Assembly: GCF_002952215.1 (NCBI RefSeq)
Contig: NZ_CP022600.1
Coordinates: 1,240,001 to 1,304,000 of the forward strand
Source of the DNA: Porphyrobacter sp. HT-58-2
GTDB taxonomy: Bacteria; Pseudomonadota; Alphaproteobacteria; Sphingomonadales; Sphingomonadaceae
Direction of reading: 5' to 3'
Length of the DNA stretch: 64,000 nucleotides
Shown here piece by piece: positions 41,847 through 51,667 of this stretch (position 1 is the first letter of the stretch; every line of letters starts with the position of its first letter). The translations under genes were made by a program, and so were the position numbers. Below the pieces are notes generated by a model. It was not told the DNA's origin. It did no database searches and saw only the letters and a program-made list of their open reading frames with translations.

Positions 41847-42004
41847 TACCGGCCCCTTTTCCCTTCTGCGTCGCGATAGCTGCTGAGCTTAGAGCACATT
41901 GCGTCGTCCCCACGGACATCAGCGTGAACCGCAAGTGGCCACTTTGCCGTCGTTACAACCCGGGCCTCGATCCACAGTGGCTGCGCCCGTCTGCGCGCAT
42001 AACC

Positions 42005-43753
42005 TCACCGCGCATGGCGCATGGCAAAGGCGGGATAGCTTTCCGTGTCGCCCCGGCGGATCTGCGCCTCCATCAGCGCAACCGCGGTATCGACATCGGC
42101 ATTGGTGGCCCCCGTTGCCTGCGCCAGTTTCAGGCCATGATAGACCGTCGCGGGATATTCGGTGGTGTAGGGATAGGCGCTCGGATCATCCACCGGCAGA
42201 TCGAAACTCACCCATCTTTGCCGCGCAATATCGGCAGGCAGGCCAAGGACCTGTGCCATGTGCCGCCAATCGCTGAACCAGCGGCCCTCCAGTCGCGCTG
42301 GCAGGTTGAGGAAACAATAAGGCCCGGTCGCCAGAAAACGCCGCGCCAGAAACCTCTCTGCAAAGGCCAGCTGCAATTGCAACCAGCGCGGATCGTCATG
42401 CAATCGCCGCCCCCAATCGAGCACGTAGCCAATGTAGTAGACGATCGAGCCGGTGTAGACGCCGGGCCGCTGCCCTGTCCGGATTGATGCCCAGAAGGTC
42501 GGATTGGGCTCGCTGTCCCAGGCATTGCCTTCCCAGAACATCCCCAATTGCCCCATCCCCGGCACCGCGAGCGCCCGCACCGCGCGGTCGAGATTGGCGG
42601 ACAGGATTGCATCGAAACGCTCTGCCGCTGGTAGCCAGTCAAGCCCCGGCACAGCGCGGAGCAAGGCAGAGGCCAGCACCAGATCGCGCATCGACCAAGC
42701 CCAGTCACGGCCCTGATCCTGATCGACCAGCTTGCCGCTGGCGCCGCGATAATCGGGGGTCACGGTATTCAGCACGGTGCAGGCGGAGAACACCTGCTCT
42801 TCGATGAAGAAGGGATGCAAATCGGACAGTAAGGCGGGAATCAACGCCGGGCACGGGCGGTGCGCATTGTCGATGTCCCAATCGAACCGCATCCCGGGAC
42901 TGACGGAGATGATCCTCTCTTCGGGATAGTTCTGGTAATATTGCTGCACTTTCAGGGGCGTATTGGCTGTATCGAGCAGCAGCGGCAAGCCATCGGCCCC
43001 GCGCACATGCCACGGGATCGATGCCGCAGTCAGCCCGTAATTCATGGTGACGCGCCGCATCTCTGCACTGCGTTCGATGATATAACGCGCCTGTCGCTGG
43101 ATGATCGGCCCCACTTCATCGCGCAATCCCGTGGTTCCCATGGACGGCGTGAACCCGCCCTTGTCGAGCGGCGTGTAGTTCGGGACCGGGTCGAGATAGG
43201 GCCAATCCGATGGGGCCTGAAGCCTCGGCCCGATGCCCCACGGCAATAACAGGCCCGAGGCTTGCCAGCGGTTCAGTTCCCGATCGGACAGAGGCCAGGG
43301 GCGCGATGCCATGACCCAGCGCTGGAAGTCGCCATGGCCGTAGAGCGGGAAGCTGCGGCCAAACACGCTCGCCTGATAGCTGACCGCCGGGGTCTCCGCC
43401 GCCAGATTGGTCCAGCGCTGCCGCTCTACCACCACCACATCGAACGGCTTGCCATCGATCGGGGATGCGGGTTGCAGATACCAGATCAGCGCCCACGGCC
43501 CCTTGCGCAGAAACACCCGGACGGTGTGCTGCCCGGCGCTCTGCCATAGGGCAGCGGGATCATCAGCGGTGAAGATCGTGTCACCAAGGCGCACCGGCGG
43601 CGCGGCAGCCGCCATGGCGGGGTCACGCGCGATTGCACCACCGCGGTCGTTTACTTGCGCTCGCAGTGGCGTGGACGCAGGGCCGGACGAAAGAAGACCG
43701 GGTGCAAGCATTGCTGCTGCGCCACTGGCCATCATCAATCGGCGAGACATCAT
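42005..43753 (-). CDS. Exported protein of unknown function (alpha/alpha-toroid-like)
   Basis: About 582 residues. The N terminus MMSRRLMMASGAAAMLAPGLL is a signal sequence with a twin-Arg pair. The mature part is rich in Trp and Tyr and has repeated helix-like stretches (DWAWSMRDLVLASALLRAVPG, YTGSIVYYIGYVLDWGRRLHDDPRWLQLQLAFAERFL, EYPATVYHGLKLAQATG) like six-hairpin glycoside hydrolase or lyase toroids. I cannot assign a family or active site. The frame is open further upstream to 43945, but that part has no signal-like or conserved content. It is 88 nt downstream of the glycosyltransferase operon and may be co-transcribed. Confidence 0.75.
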   Translation of the reverse strand: MMSRRLMMASGAAAMLAPGLLSSGPASTPLRAQVNDRGGAIARDPAMAAAAPPVRLGDTIFTADDPAALWQSAGQHTVRVFLRKGPWALIWYLQPASPIDGKPFDVVVVERQRWTNLAAETPAVSYQASVFGRSFPLYGHGDFQRWVMASRPWPLSDRELNRWQASGLLLPWGIGPRLQAPSDWPYLDPVPNYTPLDKGGFTPSMGTTGLRDEVGPIIQRQARYIIERSAEMRRVTMNYGLTAASIPWHVRGADGLPLLLDTANTPLKVQQYYQNYPEERIISVSPGMRFDWDIDNAHRPCPALIPALLSDLHPFFIEEQVFSACTVLNTVTPDYRGASGKLVDQDQGRDWAWSMRDLVLASALLRAVPGLDWLPAAERFDAILSANLDRAVRALAVPGMGQLGMFWEGNAWDSEPNPTFWASIRTGQRPGVYTGSIVYYIGYVLDWGRRLHDDPRWLQLQLAFAERFLARRFLATGPYCFLNLPARLEGRWFSDWRHMAQVLGLPADIARQRWVSFDLPVDDPSAYPYTTEYPATVYHGLKLAQATGATNADVDTAVALMEAQIRRGDTESYPAFAMRHAR

Positions 43754-43841
43754 CCTGTGTTTCTCCCGTGGAGCGCCTGACCCTGTGCCGATGCGGCAAG
43801 TTGTATGACCGCCTGTGCGCTGTTCCTCAACCGCCATGGCC

Positions 43842-46187
43842 TCACCGTGCGACCCGATAGAGTGGGAACGGGCAGCCCCTGACCTCGGCCAGATCGGGGT
43901 TTGAGGCGGCCCATGCTGCTCTTGCCGGGTCTCTGGGGAGCACATAATCGACCTTAAACTCGGCGACGAAAGCGCGGCTGCCCTGAATGCCCAGGCGCCC
44001 GCTTGCCATGTTGCGCGGCTCCATCATGGTGGCGAGTCCGCCGAGCGCCCCTGCGCGGGCGGCGAAATTGTCGTCGCCCAGCACCAGAATGCGCGGATTG
44101 GGGGTGTCCTTCAGGCAGGTCTGGAGCGTCTGGACGTCCGCTGGGCGGTCGAACTGCGCCCACTCGCGCGTACCGGGCAAGCCGCTCGCTGCAAGATGCG
44201 CCGCGCCGAAGCCTGCCAGCACCGCGCCCGCGCTCGCCGCCGCAAGGGCAGCGATGGTCGCACGTTGGTGGCGTGTGATGCCCTGCGCGACGCCCCAGCA
44301 GGCGATGGTCAGGAACAGCGCCCAGAACGGCGCGCTGAAATAGCGGTACTCAAGATAGCCGGTCAGCACCTGCGGGGCCATCATCAGCGCCAGCGCCGCC
44401 GTCACGCCCGCCAGCACCCACAAGCGCGCAGAGCCGCGCGGACGCCCACCCGTGAGCCAGATCAGCGCAAGGGGCGCAGCCACGAGCGCTGCGCCGCCAA
44501 GGCCCAGCGGGCTCAGCACCAGCGAGGCGAAGGTGCGGACCAGTCCAAGGCCATTGCCCGCCACCCGCGCCGCCCATCCTAGCGGATCGTCGCTGAGCGA
44601 GGGCCGCGCGTTCGGCCACCAGTCGGTGACATAGGCAGCCGGGTCGATCGCGGTCGCTATGCCCGCATTGTCCGTCGCAAACAGGGTGCCGAAAGTGCTG
44701 AGCGAATAGGCGATCCACGGCGATATGACGATCAGGCTCGCCCCCAGCGCCGCCAGCGCGTGCGCGGGGCGACGGGTCAGCCACAGCACCGCGCCCGCGA
44801 CCAGCGGCGGTAGCAGCACCGCGTCGAAACGGTTCATCAGTGCAAGGCCCGCCAGCGCGCCCACGCCCGCCGCCTGTATCAGCGTCAGCGCCCGGCCTTG
44901 CAGCAGCCCCAGCACGATCAGCGACAGGATCAGCAATTGCAGCGGGATCGTCCGCCCTGCGCCAAGCTCGATCAGCAGCATGTTCGGCCCCAGCAGCAGC
45001 ACGCCCGCCGCCGCCAGCCCCACCCATGGCGCACCAGCCACCTGTCGCCCGATCCGCTCCGACACCAGCGCGAAACCCGCAAAGGCAGCAAAGGCGAGAT
45101 AGAGCCCGGTGCGCGGCCCGGTGCCCAGCACGCCGTCGGTAAGCGCAATCAGCACCGGGGTCAGCGGTGGGAAAGCCGCCGAGTAAGCCCCCGCATCGGC
45201 ATAGCTGCGCCAGTGGTTGAAGCGGTAGAAATCGCCGAATATCGTCTGCGACAATTCGTACAGCGCCCAGGAATCGGGCGAATAGGGCGGGGCGGCGATC
45301 ACGCTTGCCAGCACCGCGCCCAGCACCGTCAGCACCAGCAGCACCGGCGCCAGCCACCCGGCGCGGCGGTGGGTGGCCTCGTCCGGCGTATAGCCCCCGG
45401 TCGCGGCGACCAGCGCCTCCTTCAGCAGCGCCAGTTTAGAGGCAAAGCCGCCGATCTTGGTCGGCACCTTGCCGTCCTCAGGATAGCGCCGAACCACCGG
45501 CACATGGCCGACCTTCAACCCCAGTTGCCCGGCGCGCACGGTCAGATAGAACAACAGGTTATAGACCGAGAACTCCGCGCGGAACGGGCGCACATCGGGG
45601 TGCAGCAGATAGGCGGCCGAATAGGCGCGAAAGCCGTTGGTGGTGTCGGTGAACCAGTGCCGCCCGGCGATGCTGAGCAGCGGGGCGTGGATCAGGCGGT
45701 TGGCGATGGTGCGTTCGAGCGGCGTGTTCTCCGCCGCCCCGCCTGGCAGATAGCGTGAGCCTTGCACATAGTCGCAGCCTTCCTCCAGCTTGGCGACCAT
45801 CTCTGCCACCGCCTCGACCCCGTCCTTGCCATTGCCGTCGATGGTGACGATCCCGGCATAGCCCTGCCTGAGACACCAGGCATAGGCCATGCGCAGCTGG
45901 GCCGAGAGCTTGCCCGGCCCGGTCTTGGTCAGCACCGCGCGTACGCCTGCTTGGCTCACGAAATCGGCATCGAGCGATCCGTCGGTGGATCCGCCATCGG
46001 CCACGATCACATCGACCGGCAGGCCGGCCGCCTGAATGCGCAGCAATTGCCCCCGGATGCGCTCGCCCTCGTTGATCACCGGGATAACGAGCGCGTGGGC
46101 ATTGCGGCGCGTGGCGTAGAGCGCGGCCTCGTGCGCGGGGACGTCCCAACCGCTGTCGTCGATGATGGTGGGCGGCTGCATGGTCAT
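43842..46187 (-). CDS. GT2 glycosyltransferase fused to multi-pass GT-C-like membrane domain
   Basis: A 781-residue two-part protein. Residues 1-280 are a dolichyl-phosphate-mannose-synthase-like GT2 domain (ALVIPVINEGERI, VIVADGGSTDGSLD, IVTIDGNGKDGVEAV, GSRYLPGG, TNGFRAYSA). Residues 290-760 contain about 10 transmembrane segments with an acidic periplasmic loop (IAAPPYSPDSWALYELSQ), as in polyprenyl-phosphate-sugar-using GT-C enzymes. The fusion could make a lipid-linked sugar and transfer it outside. The ATG at 46187 overlaps the GtrA stop. It is the last strongly linked gene of the envelope operon. Confidence 0.82.
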   Translation of the reverse strand: MTMQPPTIIDDSGWDVPAHEAALYATRRNAHALVIPVINEGERIRGQLLRIQAAGLPVDVIVADGGSTDGSLDADFVSQAGVRAVLTKTGPGKLSAQLRMAYAWCLRQGYAGIVTIDGNGKDGVEAVAEMVAKLEEGCDYVQGSRYLPGGAAENTPLERTIANRLIHAPLLSIAGRHWFTDTTNGFRAYSAAYLLHPDVRPFRAEFSVYNLLFYLTVRAGQLGLKVGHVPVVRRYPEDGKVPTKIGGFASKLALLKEALVAATGGYTPDEATHRRAGWLAPVLLVLTVLGAVLASVIAAPPYSPDSWALYELSQTIFGDFYRFNHWRSYADAGAYSAAFPPLTPVLIALTDGVLGTGPRTGLYLAFAAFAGFALVSERIGRQVAGAPWVGLAAAGVLLLGPNMLLIELGAGRTIPLQLLILSLIVLGLLQGRALTLIQAAGVGALAGLALMNRFDAVLLPPLVAGAVLWLTRRPAHALAALGASLIVISPWIAYSLSTFGTLFATDNAGIATAIDPAAYVTDWWPNARPSLSDDPLGWAARVAGNGLGLVRTFASLVLSPLGLGGAALVAAPLALIWLTGGRPRGSARLWVLAGVTAALALMMAPQVLTGYLEYRYFSAPFWALFLTIACWGVAQGITRHQRATIAALAAASAGAVLAGFGAAHLAASGLPGTREWAQFDRPADVQTLQTCLKDTPNPRILVLGDDNFAARAGALGGLATMMEPRNMASGRLGIQGSRAFVAEFKVDYVLPRDPARAAWAASNPDLAEVRGCPFPLYRVAR

Positions 46188-46576
46188 GGCCGCTCCGCCT
46201 CGGGCGCGAAGACGACGAATTTGCTCAGGGCGAAGTTGACGCAGAATGATCCTCCCGCGCCCGCGACAAGGATCGCCAGCGGCCACGCCTCCGGAAGCGC
46301 GCGGTCGAGCAGCGCCACGATCCCCACCCGCACACCCAGCGTCGCCAGCGCCACCCCGCCATAGAGCGCCGCGCGTCTGCCGGAGAGCGTGCGCGGGCCG
46401 CTCTGGAAGCTCCAGGTCTGGTGGATCACGTAATTGAGGCTCGCCGCCAGCGTAAAGCCGATGGCCGCCGCCAGCCACAGCGGTGCGCCCGCGAAATGGT
46501 GGAGCGCGAAGGCGATGGCAAGATCGAGGATCACCCCCAGCACCGTCACCACGAAGAAGCGGATCATCTCGCTCAC
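46184..46576 (-). CDS. GtrA-like flippase-type membrane protein
   Basis: A 130-residue protein with four transmembrane helices and the GtrA pattern (IRFFVVTVLGVILDLAIAF, AAAIGFTLAASLNYVIHQTWSF, CVNFALSKFVVF). GtrA proteins are thought to help translocate polyprenyl-phosphate sugars. The start is the GTG at 46576 with AGGAGG 7 nt upstream, overlapping the preceding stop (GTGA). It sits directly before the fused glycosyltransferase, its likely functional partner. Confidence 0.88.
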   Translation of the reverse strand: MSEMIRFFVVTVLGVILDLAIAFALHHFAGAPLWLAAAIGFTLAASLNYVIHQTWSFQSGPRTLSGRRAALYGGVALATLGVRVGIVALLDRALPEAWPLAILVAGAGGSFCVNFALSKFVVFAPEAERP

Positions 46577-48660
46577 AGCCGATCCTCCTCGGCCAGCCAG
46601 GCGTCTACGCCTTCGGGCAGCGACGGCAGCGCGGCGAGATCGACGGGGGCGAGGATCACCGCGTAGCAGGTGGCGGTGCCGATGGCCGATCCGTCGAGCA
46701 CATCGAGCGTCAGCACCGTGGCGCTCCCCGGCGCAAGCGGTGCGGGCATCGTGATGCGCGCTGCGTTGGCGATGCCGTAGCGCGGGAAATCGCTCCACGG
46801 CGCGCCGGTCGCCGCGCGGGTGAAGGGGGAGTCCTCGGTGACGGTCAGCATCGCGCCGCGTCCCCGCGCGAAGGGGCCGGTGCGCCGGAGTTCCACCGAG
46901 GCAAGGCCGGGCTCCGCCGCTCTTACCGTCACCCGCAGGCGGCTGGGCGAGGGCTGCTCGACCGTGCAGGGCACCTCTGCCCCCGGCCCTTGCCCGCCCG
47001 ACGGCACCCACAGGATGTGCTGCGCGTTGCGCGCAATCGGGCGGTAATAGGTGTGGAGGCTCTCAAAAAACGGCCATTGCGCGCGCATCAGCCAGCCCTC
47101 CCACCCGCTGTAATCGGGCGCGATGGTGGTGATCGCGGCGACCGAGCGGTTGGCGACCTTGCTCGCCGCCATGGTGCGGTAACGCGGGCCGAGCGCGTGG
47201 ATCAGCGATCCCACCGGGGTCGCGCTCGGGGCTCCGGCGGCGATGTCGAGCGAGGAGGTATAGGCCGACATCAGGCGGCGATTCTGCGGCACTTTGCGCG
47301 CATCCCAGTCGGCGGCGAGGCGGCGCATCGCGGCGAGATCGGCGGCATATTCCGGCGTGACATGGAAGCCGAGCGCGGGGTCATAGGCGGTGCGATCGGT
47401 GCTCGCCCGGACGCTGACAAAACGTTGTGCTTCGATCCCCACCATGCCCAGCGCGGCGAGAGTGGCAAACGTGGTGACCACCGCCGGGGTCAGCGCCCGG
47501 CACAGCAGCGGGCGGGCGAGGCGCAGCACGCCGCGCCCCCACACGATCAGCGGCGCGCAAGCGCCCAGCACGAAGGTGATGCCGTTGTACTCCGCCCCTA
47601 CATGCCCGCCGATCTGCGGGATCAGCGCGGTGCCGAGCACGCTGGCGCCGACGAACACGAAGGCGCTCCCCCGCACCGGGGCGCTCCGGGAGCGCAGGCG
47701 CTGGAGTGTCGCCCACAACACGCAGGCGGTCAGCAGGATGAGGCTCGCCGCCGAGAGGGGGTCAGCGTGGTGCAGGATGTTGGGGAGGTCGCTCACGCCG
47801 AGGATGCGGGTGCTCCTCTCCCACGGGGCGAAGAACCAGAACTGGTCGGCGGCGACGTCGCGGAAGTTGTACTGGAGCCACGGCCCCGGCGCGCCGTGGG
47901 TCAATGCCAGCAACAGGGCTCCGGCTGAAGCAGCGGTGCCGAGGGCGACACCTGCCAGCATCCGCGTAAGAATCGCCCTGTGCCGGTGGAGCGCCAGCAC
48001 CAGCGCGCCGATCAGCGCCAGCACCAGCGGAATGCCCGCGTCGTTCGACCACAGCATGCCCAAACCGGCGACACTGCCCAGTAATGCGCCCTCAACCACG
48101 CCGCGACGACCATGCAACGCCCTGCGCACGCACAGCACGAACACCGGCAGCACCAGAAACGGCAGCGCCCCGCGCACCGGCCTGAGCGACACGCCCGGGT
48201 CAAGCGTCGCCGGCCACGCCAACCCAACCGCTCCGGCCACCATCGGCCCGGCACAATAGAACAGGAACGCGATCACCACCGCCGCCTGCCAGCGCCACTG
48301 CAGGGGGATCGGGCGGATCAGCCAGGCGCAGGCATAGGCCGTCGCGAAAGCCCCCGCCACCACCGCCGCCTGCGCCGCGAGGGTCGAGGCGAACAGTGTC
48401 TTTCCGAACAGCACGAACACCGGCAGCAGCACCATGACCATGGTGATCCCGAGGTAGGACTGGAACGCCGTCCCCAGCTGCTCCCCGCGCGCGAAATGCT
48501 CCGCCGCGAACCACGTCTGCATCGCGCCGTCGATCGAATGGAGGCTGTGATCATACCACAGCACCCCGCCCCGCAGCGCCAGCACCGCAAGTCCAACCCC
48601 CGCGAGAGCGGCGAAGCCGCGCGAGCGCCCTCTCACCCGCACCACATCAGGCATAGGCAT
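46573..48660 (-). CDS. Large multi-pass membrane protein, probable glycan-related
   Basis: A 695-residue protein with 10-12 transmembrane helices in the first 440 residues and a periplasmic C-terminal domain of about 250 residues rich in beta strands (SRLRVTVRAAEPGLASVELRR, TVLTLDVLDGSAIGTATCYAV). An acidic pair follows the first helix (WYDHSLHSIDGAMQTW), as in GT-C glycosyltransferases. No family is recognised with certainty. It overlaps the FAD oxidoreductase by 14 nt and GtrA by 4 nt, so it belongs to the same envelope glycan operon. Confidence 0.75.
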   Translation of the reverse strand: MPMPDVVRVRGRSRGFAALAGVGLAVLALRGGVLWYDHSLHSIDGAMQTWFAAEHFARGEQLGTAFQSYLGITMVMVLLPVFVLFGKTLFASTLAAQAAVVAGAFATAYACAWLIRPIPLQWRWQAAVVIAFLFYCAGPMVAGAVGLAWPATLDPGVSLRPVRGALPFLVLPVFVLCVRRALHGRRGVVEGALLGSVAGLGMLWSNDAGIPLVLALIGALVLALHRHRAILTRMLAGVALGTAASAGALLLALTHGAPGPWLQYNFRDVAADQFWFFAPWERSTRILGVSDLPNILHHADPLSAASLILLTACVLWATLQRLRSRSAPVRGSAFVFVGASVLGTALIPQIGGHVGAEYNGITFVLGACAPLIVWGRGVLRLARPLLCRALTPAVVTTFATLAALGMVGIEAQRFVSVRASTDRTAYDPALGFHVTPEYAADLAAMRRLAADWDARKVPQNRRLMSAYTSSLDIAAGAPSATPVGSLIHALGPRYRTMAASKVANRSVAAITTIAPDYSGWEGWLMRAQWPFFESLHTYYRPIARNAQHILWVPSGGQGPGAEVPCTVEQPSPSRLRVTVRAAEPGLASVELRRTGPFARGRGAMLTVTEDSPFTRAATGAPWSDFPRYGIANAARITMPAPLAPGSATVLTLDVLDGSAIGTATCYAVILAPVDLAALPSLPEGVDAWLAEEDRL

Positions 48661-49807
48661 GCCCGAACACGTAACCCGAATGCAGGGATGCGAATTCGGG
48701 CGCGGTGTCCTTCACGGCTTCGAACAGGTCGTAGATATTGTCGATCTTCCCACCGAGGATCGAGATCACCCGGCTGCCCTCGGGCTTCTGGTGGTAGAGG
48801 ATCGGGCGGCCATCATCGCCCTCGTTCTTGATGAGGATCGTCTTCACCTCATAGATCGACCGGCGATAGCCCGCCCCGGCGATGCACGGCAGATAGCGCG
48901 CAGCATCGCGCATCATGAAGGCATAGCGGGTGTCGGGATCGCAGCTGGCAAAGTAGCGATAGGGATCGCGCTGCGCCGGATCATCCGCCCAGCTGTCATG
49001 CGGGGTGTAGCGCACATGAGTCAGCGAATAGAGCCCCTCCGAAGGGTAGGGCATCGCCGAGAAGAACGGCCCGTCCATCACCGTCACCCCGATCCCGTCC
49101 AGCTCGCGCGGGGGCTCGACCAGCGCCAGCTCGGCAATCTCGTGCTTCAGCGCCGCGCCCGGCAGCCCGGCCTTGGCCAGTACCGTGTTGATCCGGGCAT
49201 AGGTGACGTTGAAGGCATAGCGCGCGCTGACCTCGCTTCCGTCAGACAGCGCCGCGATCGCGCCGCTGCGGTGATCCGCCAGCCCGACCAGTTCGGTGTT
49301 CAGCCGCACCTCGACCCCCGCCTCGGCCAGCCGCTCACCGACCGCGCGGCCCAGGATCTTGTGATCGAAGGCGACTTCGTGACAGGTGAAGACGTCCTCC
49401 ACCATGTCCGGATTGAACAGCGCCCGGTGCCCCGGCCCAGCGGGCGCGATGGGCGCGCCCATGTCGCGGAACATGCGGTGGAATTTCTTCGCCGTCACCT
49501 TCGAACGTCGCCGGGCGATGGCGTAGAGCATCTGGAAATCGTCGACCACGGCCTCGGGGAAGTCCGCCAGAAAGCGGCGGTGCAGCAGCATCGACTTGAC
49601 CGCAGTCGAGGCCGAGCGCGGATAGTGAAACCCCGTATGCACCCGCGCCTGATTGACCCGCGAGGCGCGGTCCATCAGCCGTGGCCCGGCCTCCACCACC
49701 AGCACCCGCGCCGCAATCGAGCGCAGATAGAGCGCCAGACAGCAGCCATAAAAGCCGCCGCCGATCACGACGTAATCATATTGGGTGGTGGGGGCGGGCG
49801 CGGGCAT
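48647..49807 (-). CDS. FAD-dependent oxidoreductase (DAO family)
   Basis: A 386-residue DAO-type flavoprotein. The dinucleotide-binding fold YVVIGGGFYGCCLALYLRS opens the chain; RASRVNQARVHTGFHYPRS, FNVTYARINTVLAKAG and ISILGGKIDNIYDLFEAV follow. No signal peptide. Such enzymes in polysaccharide operons may oxidise a sugar or act on a sugar-amine precursor; the substrate is not evident. It overlaps the next upstream gene by 1 nt (TGATG). Confidence 0.82.
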   Translation of the reverse strand: MPAPAPTTQYDYVVIGGGFYGCCLALYLRSIAARVLVVEAGPRLMDRASRVNQARVHTGFHYPRSASTAVKSMLLHRRFLADFPEAVVDDFQMLYAIARRRSKVTAKKFHRMFRDMGAPIAPAGPGHRALFNPDMVEDVFTCHEVAFDHKILGRAVGERLAEAGVEVRLNTELVGLADHRSGAIAALSDGSEVSARYAFNVTYARINTVLAKAGLPGAALKHEIAELALVEPPRELDGIGVTVMDGPFFSAMPYPSEGLYSLTHVRYTPHDSWADDPAQRDPYRYFASCDPDTRYAFMMRDAARYLPCIAGAGYRRSIYEVKTILIKNEGDDGRPILYHQKPEGSRVISILGGKIDNIYDLFEAVKDTAPEFASLHSGYVFGHAYA

Positions 49808-50829
49808 CAGCCGGGCTTGCCTTGGGCGGGCGGAGCCTCGCGCTCCAGCTCGACATTGAGATCGAAGGCGACCTGCTGGAACAGGTCGATGCGGTTCACT
49901 TCCTCCGGCACCACGCTGCTGCGCGCGCCGCGCTGATGCTTGAGCAGGTGTTGCAGGCCAAGGCTGAGGCCGAGCGTCGACACCCCCATGAACACCGCAC
50001 TCATCGCCAGCATCGCATTGGTCGTCAGCCAGCCGGGAGCCAGCCGCTCCACCATTGCCACCGCGCCGAGGATATAGGCCCCATAGGCCAGCCCCAGCAG
50101 CGCAAGGATGCCGGACGACACCGACACCAGCGACAGCACCGTGGGCGTGAGATAGACCAGCAGCGTCTGAAACAGCTGCATCCGGCGCGACAGATCGCGG
50201 AAGGCGGTGCGGCTCACCACATTGCGCGGGGTGTGGAACACCGCCAGCGGCAGGCGCGGATCGCGCGGGGGGAAGCGCAGGGCGAGGCGCGGCTCGTCAT
50301 GCGCCAGCACCAGATTGAGCAGGGTGCGCGGGATCACCACGGTCTGGAAATCGCTCGGATCGACCTTGAACCCGGCGAGCTTGCCCAGCGCATGGAAGGG
50401 CGCGGCCAGCAGCGCCTTGACCGGGCGGCGCGCGGGGCGGTGGGCGAGGCTGAAGGCATTGGCGTCCTCGGCAAAGCTGAGGAAGGCCAGCACGTCCAGT
50501 TCGGCAACTTCGTCGATATTGCCGATCACCACCAGATCCCCGATGGCTTCCTCGGCGGCGGCGACGCGGCGGTCGTAATACTCGGTCCCGCGCCGCACCA
50601 CGAACAGGCGCAGGTTGGGCACGTCGCGCACCAGATCGAGGAAGGCGGCGCGCTGGGTATCGTCGACCACCAGAATGATCTCGCGGAAGCGGTAGGCCTG
50701 ATCGAGGCTCGCGGCGACATCGCGCACCGTGTCGAAGGTGGCAGGCGTGCTCGGCAGGTCGGAGAAGCAGACCGAGACGACCACATCCTCGCGGCGCTTC
50801 CTGAACTGGCTGGCGTCGGGTTCACGCAT
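49807..50829 (-). CDS. Glycosyltransferase-like protein with C-terminal membrane anchor
   Basis: A 340-residue protein. The N-terminal 220 residues have a GT-A-like pattern (VVVSVCFSDLPSTPATFDTV, IILVVDDTQRAAFLDLV, DLVVIGNIDEVAELDVLAFL) with a weak DxD equivalent. Two transmembrane helices follow (LLVYLTPTVLSLVSVSSGILALLGLAYGAYILGAV and LTTNAMLAMSAVFMGVSTLGLSLGL), as in DPM1/GtrB-type enzymes. The ATG at 50829 is chosen since the frame upstream overlaps the sugar-isomerase gene. Likely a sugar transferase to a lipid carrier, but with a degenerate catalytic region. Confidence 0.7.
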   Translation of the reverse strand: MREPDASQFRKRREDVVVSVCFSDLPSTPATFDTVRDVAASLDQAYRFREIILVVDDTQRAAFLDLVRDVPNLRLFVVRRGTEYYDRRVAAAEEAIGDLVVIGNIDEVAELDVLAFLSFAEDANAFSLAHRPARRPVKALLAAPFHALGKLAGFKVDPSDFQTVVIPRTLLNLVLAHDEPRLALRFPPRDPRLPLAVFHTPRNVVSRTAFRDLSRRMQLFQTLLVYLTPTVLSLVSVSSGILALLGLAYGAYILGAVAMVERLAPGWLTTNAMLAMSAVFMGVSTLGLSLGLQHLLKHQRGARSSVVPEEVNRIDLFQQVAFDLNVELEREAPPAQGKPG

Positions 50830-51667
50830 GGATCGTCTCCGCTTGGGTGAACGCCGCGACCAGCCGCGCCGCGCAGGCGCGCACGGCGGCAAGGCCCTCA
50901 GGGGCGCGCTTCATTTCGATCGAGACCGCCTTGGCGTAACCGGCGGCGTTGAGGGCGCGCAGCACCGGGGCAAGCGCGGCGGGATCAGCCGGGGCGGGGG
51001 CGAGGTCGGGCTCGCTGACATGGACATGGCCCAGCCGCGCGGCGAGGCCGGGGACGCGCGCGGGCACGCTGGCGAAATCGGCGTTCATATGCATCGCGCC
51101 CAGATCAAGGATCAGGGCGATCCCCGGATGGTCCACGGCGTCGACGAAGGCTTCGGCCTCGTCGAGTGTGGTGAGGAAATTGGTGCCATAGGCGGCTGGA
51201 TTGGCCTCAATCGTGATGCGGGTTCCGGCGGCGAGGGCAGCTTCGCCCAAGCTGCGGAAGCACGCAGCGGCGTCCTCCAGCGCGTCGGCCAGCGCCATAC
51301 CCTCCGGCACACGGCGCTGGAGGGGGGAGCCGAACACCAGATTGGGAATCCCGAACCGCTCGGCCAGCGCAATGGCGCGCGCCATCCCGGCCTCGAAGGC
51401 GGCGCGGGCCTCGCTCGGGCCGAACAGCGCGGCTCCGGTGACAGCGAACAGCAGCGATTGCATCGACACCAGCGTGAGGCCCGCATCGGCCATCTCGCTG
51501 ATCGCCGCGCGGGCGCTGGCTGCATCGGGCGCGAAGGGATTGGCGGCGGCGTGGAAGAACAGGCCGGGCGCGATTTCGAGGCCGGTGATCCCCGCCTCGG
51601 CAAGGATGGCATAGGCCTCAAGCCGTTCCTCCGGCAGCCACGCGATATTGGACATGGCGAGCCTCAT
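50822..51667 (-). CDS. Sugar phosphate isomerase/epimerase family protein (TIM barrel)
   Basis: A 281-residue AP-endonuclease-2-type TIM barrel: AILAEAGITGLEIAPGLFF, PNLVFGSPLQRRVPEG, ITIEANPAAYGTNFLTTLDEA, LILDLGAMHMNADF and HVHVSEPDLAPAPADP carry the Glu/Asp/His metal ligands. It probably interconverts a sugar or keto-sugar intermediate. The ATG at 51667 overlaps the epimerase stop (ATGA). Its position suggests that it makes a nucleotide-sugar precursor for the operon's product. Confidence 0.85.
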   Translation of the reverse strand: MRLAMSNIAWLPEERLEAYAILAEAGITGLEIAPGLFFHAAANPFAPDAASARAAISEMADAGLTLVSMQSLLFAVTGAALFGPSEARAAFEAGMARAIALAERFGIPNLVFGSPLQRRVPEGMALADALEDAAACFRSLGEAALAAGTRITIEANPAAYGTNFLTTLDEAEAFVDAVDHPGIALILDLGAMHMNADFASVPARVPGLAARLGHVHVSEPDLAPAPADPAALAPVLRALNAAGYAKAVSIEMKRAPEGLAAVRACAARLVAAFTQAETIHA

